From contig CAMVPJ010000031.1 of the NCBI GenBank assembly GCA_947169395.1, positions 1-13,271 of the forward strand: 13,271 bases of DNA. Reading direction: 5' to 3'. The notes under the pieces are model-generated. The model worked only from the letters and a program-made list of their open reading frames with translations, searched no databases and had not been told where the DNA came from. This document shows positions 7,787 to 13,271 of this stretch, in pieces. How positions within the stretch are numbered: the first letter of the stretch is position 1; each line of letters opens with the position of its first letter. The DNA is from an uncultured Caryophanales bacterium (GTDB lineage: Bacteria; Bacillota_I; Bacilli_A; RF39; UBA660). The translations under genes were made by a program, and so were the position numbers.

Positions 7787-8620
7787 ATAATTTTTCATAT
7801 TTTTAAAATTTTTTTTCATATCATTATATCCTAAATTATATTGTTCTTTAATTTTATCAAGATTTTTTTCAAGTCTAGAAATACCAGTACTATAAGAGGG
7901 CCTTATTACAAATATTTTATTATCTTTTTCAAGTTCAATTAATCTATCTTGAACTTTATTATAATCTATCCATCTATTCTTAACAGACTCTATAAATTTA
8001 GGATACTTTCTATAAACTAATTTATATGGCCATATAGGGCTTTTTTTCTTCCTATACTCAATTGTTCTAGTACTAACAACAACTACCTTATCATAGTCTT
8101 TTAATGCCCAATCAATAGGTATTGAATCAGTCATTCCACCATCTAAATATTTATTATTATCAATATTAACTATTTTAGAAATAATAGGCATAGATCCACT
8201 AGCTCTTAAATATTCCATTTGTTTTTTATCTCTCATATCAGTAACAAGTTTATATTCAGCTTTACCAGTATCTAAATTAGATACAACTGCATAAAACTTA
8301 GTCTTATTCTTTTTAAAAGTATCATAATCAAACTTATCTAATTTATTAACTAAATCATCAAAACAAAACTTTTCATTCATAATATTACCAGTAGTAATTA
8401 ATGAATAAAAACCCATATAATTTTTATTATGTCTATATTTTAGATTATATCTTAAAGCTCTCCCCTTTTGTTTAGATATATAATTACAACCAAATAATGC
8501 TCCTGCTGAAACACCTATTACAGTATCAAATTTAAAATCATTTTCAAGTAAATAATCAATAACTCCAGCTGTATATATACCTCTTAAAGCACCACCCTCA
8601 AGCACAAGACAACTCCTCAT
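7775..8620 (-). CDS. Patatin-like phospholipase family protein
   Basis: A 281-aa lipid acyl hydrolase of the patatin family, probably the bacterial YjjU-like branch. Counting from the chosen start, the oxyanion-hole motif GGALRG is at 9-14. The nucleophile elbow GVSAG is at 36-40 with Ser38, and the catalytic aspartate is Asp160 in DGG, so the Ser/Asp dyad is complete. No signal peptide is seen, so it is likely cytoplasmic or membrane-associated. ATG at 8618-8620 was chosen because GGTGAT lies just upstream and the protein then begins MRSCLVLEGG, as patatins do. An in-frame ATG at 8657-8659 would add 13 residues, but it sits inside the terminator of the preceding gene and has no ribosome binding site. 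A TATAAT at 8637-8642 could start the transcript. The MacB-like gene follows after 38 nt, so the two may be co-transcribed. The physiological lipid is unknown. Confidence 0.9.
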   Translation of the reverse strand: MRSCLVLEGGALRGIYTAGVIDYLLENDFKFDTVIGVSAGALFGCNYISKQKGRALRYNLKYRHNKNYMGFYSLITTGNIMNEKFCFDDLVNKLDKFDYDTFKKNKTKFYAVVSNLDTGKAEYKLVTDMRDKKQMEYLRASGSMPIISKIVNIDNNKYLDGGMTDSIPIDWALKDYDKVVVVSTRTIEYRKKKSPIWPYKLVYRKYPKFIESVKNRWIDYNKVQDRLIELEKDNKIFVIRPSYSTGISRLEKNLDKIKEQYNLGYNDMKKNFKNMKNYFKK

Positions 8621-8644
8621 ATAATCACCAATTTTTATTATAAC

Positions 8645-8667
8645 AAAAAAAAGAGACATTTGTCTCT
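8645..8667 (-). terminator. Intrinsic terminator after the anchored unknown gene
   Basis: On the minus strand AGAGAC and GTCTCT form a 6-bp stem around a 4-nt loop (8652-8667), followed by eight Ts (8645-8652). It begins 4 nt after the stop codon of the 312-aa gene. It separates that gene from the patatin-like gene downstream. Confidence 0.85.
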
Positions 8668-8671
8668 ATTA

Positions 8672-9610
8672 TTAACTATTTTTTTCTATTCTATTAAATT
8701 TTAATCCCTTAGCTTCCAACTCATCAATAGTAACAATATTATAAGTCAAAGCATCCTTTAAAGAAAATTTAAATTCAGCTTTCCCTCTGACTTCTGGAGA
8801 AACAATAAATATTCTATCGCTTTTAATCTCATCAAATTCATATTGATATTTAAGATCTTCATAAAAAACTTCTTTTTGAGGTTTTTCATCAACTTTATCA
8901 TCTCCTACAGCAGGAACAATTTCTTCTTTAGGAATTTCTTCTATTTTATAAATAAATTTAAAATCATCATCTTTATAAGTACAAAAATCATCTTGAAATT
9001 GCATATTTTTAGGGCCAATATAAACATCATTTATATTAGTATTATTACATCTAAACATAGATAAACCATTATTAGTAAAATTATCATCTCTAGAGTTTAA
9101 CATAACAGTTCTACTATCATCATATAATCCCATATAACCCATATGATAATCAATATCATCAATTAAATCATTATTATTAACCATATAATCATATAAAGAT
9201 AACTTCTTATTATCTTTAACAATATTTATTTCATCCAAACAATACGTATAAACTTTAATATTTAAATCTGCATAAACCAATTCACTATTTGTACAAATAC
9301 CGCTTTCCTTAGTCTCAATAGTAAACTCTTCTTGAATATCTTTATAACTACTAGGAACATTTATATCCCAAAACAATACAGTAAAAGTAATATTACTAGA
9401 ATCTACTAAAGGTTCTTCAGAACTAACAGTACATTTTCTGCTACCTTGATAAAATAAACCTCTATACGATTGTATTCTATCTTTACTCTTATATGAACTA
9501 ATATTAAATAACGGAACATTTCCAGTATTCATTCTAAAATAATCAATTCCAGCAGTACAAATACCAAATAAAATAATAAAAATTAGTATATTTCTAATTA
9601 ACTTCAACAT
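8672..9610 (-). CDS. Membrane-anchored extracytoplasmic protein of unknown function
   Basis: A 312-aa protein that I cannot assign to a named family. A hydrophobic helix at about 5-24 (LIRNILIFIILFGICTAGI) acts as signal anchor or signal peptide; no lipobox is seen. About 200 polar residues follow, with five further cysteines in the extracytoplasmic part (KCTV, GICT, YCLD, FRCN, FCTY), enough for disulfide bonds. A Pro/Glu/Lys/Asp-rich linker at about 228-248 leads to a C-terminal segment of about 65 residues, suggesting two domains. ATG at 9608-9610 was chosen because GAGGG lies 6 nt upstream; the ATG two codons earlier would touch the ribosome binding site. Two overlapping TATAAT boxes at 9633-9644 probably belong to its promoter, although no good -35 is visible. 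It ends at its own terminator, so it is likely a single-gene unit between a tRNA and the lipase. Confidence 0.8.
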   Translation of the reverse strand: MLKLIRNILIFIILFGICTAGIDYFRMNTGNVPLFNISSYKSKDRIQSYRGLFYQGSRKCTVSSEEPLVDSSNITFTVLFWDINVPSSYKDIQEEFTIETKESGICTNSELVYADLNIKVYTYCLDEINIVKDNKKLSLYDYMVNNNDLIDDIDYHMGYMGLYDDSRTVMLNSRDDNFTNNGLSMFRCNNTNINDVYIGPKNMQFQDDFCTYKDDDFKFIYKIEEIPKEEIVPAVGDDKVDEKPQKEVFYEDLKYQYEFDEIKSDRIFIVSPEVRGKAEFKFSLKDALTYNIVTIDELEAKGLKFNRIEKNS

Positions 9611-9632
9611 AGACATCCCTCTTTATTATCTA

Positions 9633-9644
9633 ATTATAATTATA
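9633..9644 (-). promoter_or_regulatory. Candidate -10 region for the 312-aa gene
   Basis: Two tandem TATAAT hexamers (9633-9638 and 9639-9644, minus strand) lie about 20 nt before the start codon, after the tRNA terminator. No convincing TTGACA-like box stands 16-18 nt upstream of either, so this is a weak promoter call in a very AT-rich spacer. Confidence 0.35.
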
Positions 9645-9692
9645 CAAAAAATATAATAAAAATACCAGTAAAACTATTATTATTTTTAGTAT

Positions 9693-9718
9693 AAAAAAAC
9701 TAGATATCTCTATCTAGT
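9693..9718 (-). terminator. Intrinsic terminator downstream of tRNA-Glu
   Basis: On the minus strand ACTAGATA and TATCTAGT form an 8-bp stem with a 4-nt loop (9699-9718), followed by seven Ts. It lies 9 nt beyond the tRNA 3' CCA. No terminator is seen between the 199-aa gene and the tRNA, so this may also be the end of the murC transcript. Confidence 0.85.
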
Positions 9719-9727
9719 AAATAACAA

Positions 9728-9804
9728 TGGTAGCCTGTACGGAATTCGAATCCGTGAATGCTGCCTTGAGAGGGCAGTGTGTTAAGCCACTTCACCAACA
9801 GGCC
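9728..9804 (-). tRNA. tRNA-Glu, anticodon CUC
   Basis: A complete 77-nt cloverleaf with encoded CCA (9728-9730). The acceptor GGCCTGT pairs with ACAGGCT with one terminal G-U pair. The D stem is GTG/CAC and the D loop contains GG. The anticodon stem is CTGCC/GGCAG with loop CTCTCAA, which places CTC at 9768-9770. The T arm is ACGGA-TTCGAAT-TCCGT. The 5' GGCC start and overall layout resemble Bacillota tRNA-Glu, which usually has UUC. This isoacceptor reads GAG, a minor codon in such an AT-rich genome. It would add to a UUC tRNA-Glu expected elsewhere. Confidence 0.93.
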
Positions 9805-9824
9805 ATATCAAAAAGCACATATAT

Positions 9825-9853
9825 AATTTATCATAAATGTACTCTTTTATCAA
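9825..9853 (-). promoter_or_regulatory. Probable tRNA-Glu promoter
   Basis: On the minus strand TTGATA (9848-9853) and TAAATT (9825-9830) are 17 nt apart, and the -10 is preceded by TG (extended -10). The predicted start is about 14 nt before the mature tRNA 5' end. The site lies directly after the stop codon of the 199-aa gene. Confidence 0.5.
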
Positions 9854-9856
9854 TAA

Positions 9857-10456
9857 TTATTTTAATTCTTCACTTAAAATATCAATAGCATCCCATAAAA
9901 CATCTAATTCAGAAGAATCGGCTAATTCAATAACTAATTTCTTAAAACTATCTTTATAATTGGAATCAATATCTTTAACTAATTTACTACATATAGAATC
10001 AAATACTCTTTGTGTATTATTTCTAATATTTTGATATTTATTTTCATTAATATCCTTTTTAATATTAACTAAAAATTTATAGGAATCATCATTAACCCCA
10101 ACATTATTAAATATATACTCTTCATAAAAAGAATAAGCCTCTTTAAATGCAACTTCATCATCTACAGTATCAAGTATTTGTTTTTGCATTTTAATAATAG
10201 AATAATATGTCATAATATCATCATAATAATCACTATTTCTAATTTTTTTAATTAACTTTATAAAACCATTTTTATTATTATCAGTATATATACATAATAA
10301 TTTTTTTAATACATCTAAAGCAACATAATTATATTCAGATTTATTAAGATTATTTATCTCTTCATTAATAACACTGATAGAATTACTATTATTAAAAATA
10401 TTTAAAACAGCATCAATAGTAGTTTCATATTCTTGTTCTACAATACTTTCATACAT
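9857..10456 (-). CDS. Hypothetical helical protein encoded after murC
   Basis: A 199-aa protein that I do not recognise. It has no signal peptide or membrane helix, so it should be cytoplasmic. The sequence is acidic, rich in Asn, Asp, Lys and Ile, and reads as mostly alpha-helical with no obvious catalytic motif or metal-binding cluster. It has a single in-frame ATG at the start with AAGGAG upstream. The murC stop codon is part of that ribosome binding site (TAAGGAG), with only 10 nt between the genes. This arrangement argues strongly for one message with murC, probably with translational coupling. That hints at a role in the cell envelope or in cell growth, but this rests on position only. 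No terminator follows before the tRNA. Confidence 0.8.
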   Translation of the reverse strand: MYESIVEQEYETTIDAVLNIFNNSNSISVINEEINNLNKSEYNYVALDVLKKLLCIYTDNNKNGFIKLIKKIRNSDYYDDIMTYYSIIKMQKQILDTVDDEVAFKEAYSFYEEYIFNNVGVNDDSYKFLVNIKKDINENKYQNIRNNTQRVFDSICSKLVKDIDSNYKDSFKKLVIELADSSELDVLWDAIDILSEELK

Positions 10457-10466
10457 AATAATCTCC

Positions 10467-11801
10467 TTAATACTCTATATTACCATTTTCACTTTCTTCT
10501 TTAATTAAAAGTTTTAAATTATTAATTAAACCATCTACATAAGCACAACCCATAACACAAATAACTGAATTTAACTCAGGTTTTAACTTATCAATAGTCT
10601 CCTCAGAAATAATATCTGCTCCCTCAATTTCAGAAATAATAGTCTGTGAACTTATTCCAGGATAATCATTAGGATCTTCCCTATCACAATCAATTTCAGT
10701 TAAGAATACTTTATCAGCTATTTTTAAAGCCTCAATAAATTCATTTTTAAAATCTCTAGTTCTAGAATATGTATTAGGTTTAAATAAAACTACCAGTCTC
10801 TTATCAGGATATTTTTGTCTAACAGCTTCAAGAGTAACTTTAATTTCAGTTGGATGATGAGCATAATCATCAATTATAGTAGTAGGCCCAAACTTTTCAA
10901 TTGCAAATCTACGTTTAGCATTCTTAAATGTTTTTAAAGCAGAATAAATAATATCTTTAGAAACACCCATTTCTTTACATAAAATAATAGCAGCAGCAGC
11001 ATCCATTACCATATGTTTACCAAATAATGGGATTTCAAAACTACCATATAATTCTTCTTTATAATATAAATCAAATCTAGAGCACATTTCTTCTAATTTA
11101 ATATTTTTAATTATTACATCATTATTAAATCCAGTTCCAAAGAAAATAACAGGCGTAGAATAATTAATTTTTCTAGTTTCAATATTATCTCCATTAGCAA
11201 CAACAAGATTTTTAGTTTGATTAGCAAATATTTCAAATGTATTTCTAATATCATCTATATCTTTATAACATTCCAAATGTTCAGCTTCTATATTTGTAAT
11301 AATAGAATAAGCAGGATGATAATAAGTAAAATGTCTATTAAATTCATCACACTCTACAACAAAATAATCATTTGCTTGAGAAGCAAACCCATCCCCAGCG
11401 CCAACAAAATAATTACATCCTCCATTTAATTCAAGTATATGACGAATAATTGATGTAGTAGTAGTTTTACCATGTGTGCCTGAAACGCCAATAGTTGTAA
11501 ATAGATTAATTACATCCCCCATAAGCTCTGCATATTTCTTTATAGTACACCCAATATTCCTAACTCTAACAAGTTCAGGATGATTTTCACTAACTGCTGC
11601 ACTATATGTAACTATAGTATCCGGAGTAACTTCATGATTCCCATCATAATAAATAGGAATATTTCTTTCATTTAATCTATCTTCAGTAAATTTATGTTTA
11701 GTTGAATCATCATAACCAGATACTTCATTACCTAAATCACACAATATTTGAGCTAAAGTAGATAAACCCGTTCCCTTAATTCCAATACAATAATATTTCA
11801 T
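10467..11801 (-). CDS. murC: UDP-N-acetylmuramate--L-alanine ligase
   Basis: This cytoplasmic enzyme adds L-alanine to UDP-N-acetylmuramic acid using ATP, the first amino-acid step of the peptidoglycan peptide. At 444 aa it has the family's normal length. The N-terminal Rossmann-like domain begins with GIKGTGLS (7-14). The ATP-binding loop is GTHGKTTTT (108-116) and the central domain carries ECDEFNRHF (150-158). The ligase motif DDYAHHPTEI (311-320) separates MurC from MurD/E/F. It is followed by the C-terminal domain with KPNTYSRT. The fourth central-domain motif residue is Cys151, where Ala is more common, probably neutral. The ATG follows AGAGGTG. It is the first gene of a two-gene unit with the 199-aa protein. 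Its presence shows the organism makes a peptidoglycan wall. It is not beside the other mur or division genes in this window. Confidence 0.96.
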   Translation of the reverse strand: MKYYCIGIKGTGLSTLAQILCDLGNEVSGYDDSTKHKFTEDRLNERNIPIYYDGNHEVTPDTIVTYSAAVSENHPELVRVRNIGCTIKKYAELMGDVINLFTTIGVSGTHGKTTTTSIIRHILELNGGCNYFVGAGDGFASQANDYFVVECDEFNRHFTYYHPAYSIITNIEAEHLECYKDIDDIRNTFEIFANQTKNLVVANGDNIETRKINYSTPVIFFGTGFNNDVIIKNIKLEEMCSRFDLYYKEELYGSFEIPLFGKHMVMDAAAAIILCKEMGVSKDIIYSALKTFKNAKRRFAIEKFGPTTIIDDYAHHPTEIKVTLEAVRQKYPDKRLVVLFKPNTYSRTRDFKNEFIEALKIADKVFLTEIDCDREDPNDYPGISSQTIISEIEGADIISEETIDKLKPELNSVICVMGCAYVDGLINNLKLLIKEESENGNIEY

Positions 11802-11824
11802 TATCTACACCTCTAATCATATTA

Positions 11825-11853
11825 ATTATATAATAATAACTAAGGCTAGTAAA
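11825..11853 (-). promoter_or_regulatory. Probable murC promoter
   Basis: On the minus strand TTTACT (11848-11853, 4 of 6) and a perfect TATAAT (11825-11830) are 17 nt apart. They lie about 24 nt before the murC start codon and downstream of the queH terminator, which fits a separate murC transcript. Confidence 0.55.
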
Positions 11854-11875
11854 GTTAATGAACCAAAAGTTTACA

Positions 11876-11900
11876 TAAAAAAAGACTATTCGCCTTTTCT
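11876..11900 (-). terminator. Intrinsic terminator of queH
   Basis: On the minus strand AGAAAAGGC pairs with GTCTTTTTT (two G-U pairs) around a 5-nt loop, and the 3' arm continues into a T run. The hairpin includes the last queH codons and its TAG stop. Confidence 0.65.
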
Positions 11901-12491
11901 ATCTCTTTTAGAATATATACATCCACAATAATCTTGTCTATATAAATTATATTCTCTAGATAATTCAATACTACGTTTATATCCATTTTTCTTTTTAAAA
12001 TCAGAATATAAATAAGTACTATTATATTTCTTATCTAATATAGACCCAATTTCATTAATCCAATTGCTATTTTTATGAGGAGAAAGAGTCAACGTGGTAC
12101 AAAAATAATCAAAATTATATTGATCAGCTATTTTAGCAGTTTCTTCTAATCTTAAGTTATAACATTTATAACAACGTTTTCCTCTTTCAGGTTCAGATTC
12201 TAATCCAGAAGAAATATTATAAAAAGCATTAGGATCATAATTACCTTCAATTAATTTAATTTCATATTTAGTCCTAAATTTTTTAATAAAATTACTAATC
12301 TCATTAAGTCTCTTTTTATATTCATTTTCATCAGTAATATTAGGATTATAATAAAAAATAGTAACTTTAAAATAATTACCTAATCGTTCTAAACAAGCTG
12401 AAGAACAAGGAGCACAACAAGCGTGAAGTAATAAAGGTGTCCCCTCAGGAATAGATTCTATTTGTCTTTCCATCTCTAAATCAAAATTCAT
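11886..12491 (-). CDS. queH: Epoxyqueuosine reductase QueH
   Basis: This 201-aa enzyme carries out the last step of queuosine synthesis in tRNA, reducing epoxyqueuosine to queuosine. It replaces the unrelated cobalamin-dependent QueG. The family's cysteine pattern is complete: HACCAPC (Cys25, Cys26, Cys29), RCYKC (Cys107, Cys110) and the C-terminal CGC (Cys189, Cys191). These bind an iron-sulfur cluster and a second metal and supply the redox cysteines. The TTLTLSPHKNS stretch at 132-142 is also typical. The length is usual for the family (DUF208). The ATG follows AGAGGTGAAT. It appears to be a single-gene unit; a TAAAAT with upstream TG at 12519-12524 may be its -10. No other queuosine gene is present in the window, so precursor synthesis or salvage must be encoded elsewhere. 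Confidence 0.95.
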   Translation of the reverse strand: MNFDLEMERQIESIPEGTPLLLHACCAPCSSACLERLGNYFKVTIFYYNPNITDENEYKKRLNEISNFIKKFRTKYEIKLIEGNYDPNAFYNISSGLESEPERGKRCYKCYNLRLEETAKIADQYNFDYFCTTLTLSPHKNSNWINEIGSILDKKYNSTYLYSDFKKKNGYKRSIELSREYNLYRQDYCGCIYSKRDRKGE

Positions 12492-12561
12492 ATATTCACC
12501 TCTAAATTAACTAAAATTATTTTATCATAAAAAGTAAAAAACAGTTATAATTAAAAAAATA

Positions 12562-12590
12562 TTTTCACGATAAATAAAATATGTTAAAGT
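12562..12590 (+). promoter_or_regulatory. Possible promoter of the 184-aa gene
   Basis: TTTTCA (12562-12567) and TAAAGT (12585-12590) are 17 nt apart, with TG one base before the -10 (extended -10). It lies in the 119-nt divergent spacer between queH and this gene, about 20 nt before the start codon. Both hexamers are only moderate matches. Confidence 0.4.
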
Positions 12591-12610
12591 AATCATAGAA
12601 AGGAGTAAAT

Positions 12611-13165
12611 ATGGAAAAAAAATCTAATAGTATTATTATATTAATGGGAATTATAATAGTATTATTATCAATATTATGTGTTTTATTCGCAACAGATACT
12701 ATCGTATTAAAAGCAGAAAACAATACTAATATTGAAGAAAATAATAATTCTGAAACAAATAATACTCAAGAAGAAGTAAAAAAAGACTATTCAAAATATA
12801 TTGGAACATGGCATAATGATCAAACACAAAATGAAATTACTATTAAAAAAGTAACTGATAATGAAATAACATTTACATGGTTTCTATATAGAATAGGTGG
12901 CATAGATGAGGATACAACAATTTCATTTAAAGATGGAAAAGCAATATTCTTCTATCAAGGCTATCAAGATAAAAACTTTGATGGAAATGAAACAGAAGAT
13001 GAAAAATATATAAGAAAAGCAACTATAGAATTAACAGATGATGGAGTAAATGTTGTTGTTAAAGACGTAAATGAAATTGATGCAAACTATGAACCATTAG
13101 ATAATTTTTTAGGTTCAGAACATATTAAAGAAGATACATATACTCATCCAAATAAAATAAAATAA
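12611..13165 (+). CDS. Secreted or membrane-anchored beta-rich protein of unknown function
   Basis: A 184-aa protein with a basic N-terminus and a hydrophobic helix at about 8-28. An Asn/Glu/Thr-rich linker of about 25 residues follows (about 34-57), then one globular domain from about 60 to the end. The domain opens with KYIGTWHND and alternates polar and hydrophobic residues in short stretches (EITIKKV, EITFTWFLYR, TTISFKDGKAIFFYQGY, RKATIELTDDGVNVVVKDV). This suggests a small beta-barrel or lipocalin-like fold outside the membrane. Cys23 in the helix lacks a small residue before it, so this is not a lipoprotein. There is no cysteine in the globular domain. The start has AGGAG 5 nt upstream. 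It is the only plus-strand gene, divergent from queH. A probable IS end begins 24 nt after its stop. No function can be assigned. Confidence 0.85.
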   Translation: MEKKSNSIIILMGIIIVLLSILCVLFATDTIVLKAENNTNIEENNNSETNNTQEEVKKDYSKYIGTWHNDQTQNEITIKKVTDNEITFTWFLYRIGGIDEDTTISFKDGKAIFFYQGYQDKNFDGNETEDEKYIRKATIELTDDGVNVVVKDVNEIDANYEPLDNFLGSEHIKEDTYTHPNKIK

Positions 13166-13188
13166 TGCTTATTAAAAAACTAGCTATT

Positions 13189-13213
13189 TGAAGTGAACCC
13201 CATTTAGGAGACA
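13189..13213. mobile_element. Probable terminal inverted repeat of an IS3-family (IS150-like) element
   Basis: A 25-bp stretch begins TGAAGTGAACCCC and ends GGAGACA. Known IS3/IS150-group ends start TG, then an ACCC block, then a GGACA-type inner part, and this matches in order and spacing. In those elements the TG is the outer end, so an element would extend to the right, out of the window. No transposase codons are visible in the remaining 58 bases. An isolated remnant is possible. Confidence 0.5.
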
Positions 13214-13233
13214 CTTAAAAAAAACTAGTGTAA

Positions 13234-13264
13234 AAGAAGCAATTAATTTTGCTTCTTATTTTTT
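13234..13264 (+). terminator. Strong intrinsic terminator
   Basis: A 9-bp perfect stem, AAGAAGCAA (13234-13242) with TTGCTTCTT (13249-13257), closes a 6-nt loop and is followed by ATTTTTTG. It lies about 70 nt after the 184-aa gene and inside the putative IS end. It may terminate that gene or shield the element's own transposase from outside transcription. Confidence 0.85.
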
Positions 13265-13271
13265 GACTTTA

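Noticed and set aside
8621..8659. Upstream ATG extending the patatin-like protein by 13 residues
   Set aside because: The codon lies inside the terminator hairpin of the previous gene and lacks a ribosome binding site. The internal ATG fits the family.
8843..9064. 73-aa plus-strand open frame
   Set aside because: It is antisense to the 312-aa gene. The Phe/Ile/Asn-only composition is what AT-rich antisense sequence gives.
11217..11429. 70-aa plus-strand open frame
   Set aside because: It is antisense within murC and has no ribosome binding site.
12611..12700. Lipoprotein signal at Cys23 of the 184-aa protein
   Set aside because: The residues before the cysteine are S-I-L. A lipobox needs a small residue (Gly, Ala or Ser) directly before the cysteine.
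1..13271. CRISPR array, prophage, toxin-antitoxin pair or restriction system
   Set aside because: I saw no regularly spaced repeats, phage genes, small overlapping toxin/antitoxin genes, or nuclease and methylase motifs on either strand.

Overview
The window is very AT-rich and densely coded. Genes have strong AGGAGG-type ribosome binding sites, and TGG encodes tryptophan with no in-frame TGA, so the standard bacterial code applies. This points to a low-GC Bacillota (Bacilli/Erysipelotrichia-like or a related gut lineage). A complete murC argues for a walled cell, so not a true mollicute. The species cannot be named from the sequence. All genes but the last lie on the minus strand.

Left part (1-4567): a truncated gene for a zinc-ribbon/TM2-type membrane protein is followed by a MarR-regulated multidrug-type ABC exporter unit. 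In transcription order this is a MarR regulator, a 586-aa half-transporter with a degenerate ATPase site, and a 686-aa half-transporter with a canonical catalytic site and an enlarged outer loop. The three genes overlap at their ends and finish at an intrinsic terminator. A 34-bp perfect palindrome upstream of marR contains the likely -35 box. It is the best candidate operator and may also terminate the upstream gene.

Middle (4581-9610): a 1051-aa MacB/FtsX-like fused ATPase-permease with a very large extracytoplasmic domain follows a patatin-like lipase. Before these lies a membrane-anchored protein of unknown function with its own terminator.

Right-middle (9693-11853): murC (cell-wall precursor synthesis) is tightly followed by an unrecognised helical protein. 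Next come a tRNA-Glu with anticodon CUC and its terminator.

Right end (11876-13271): queH (queuosine biosynthesis) is divergent from a secreted or membrane-anchored beta-rich protein of unknown function, the only plus-strand gene. The window ends with what looks like the terminal inverted repeat of an IS3-family insertion sequence and a strong hairpin terminator. Any transposase would lie beyond the right edge.

The genes form several short transcription units, not one pathway. The most coherent system is the MarR/heterodimeric exporter unit, with a second, differently built ABC protein directly upstream. No CRISPR array, prophage or clear new defence system is visible. There is no gene-free stretch longer than 300 bases.
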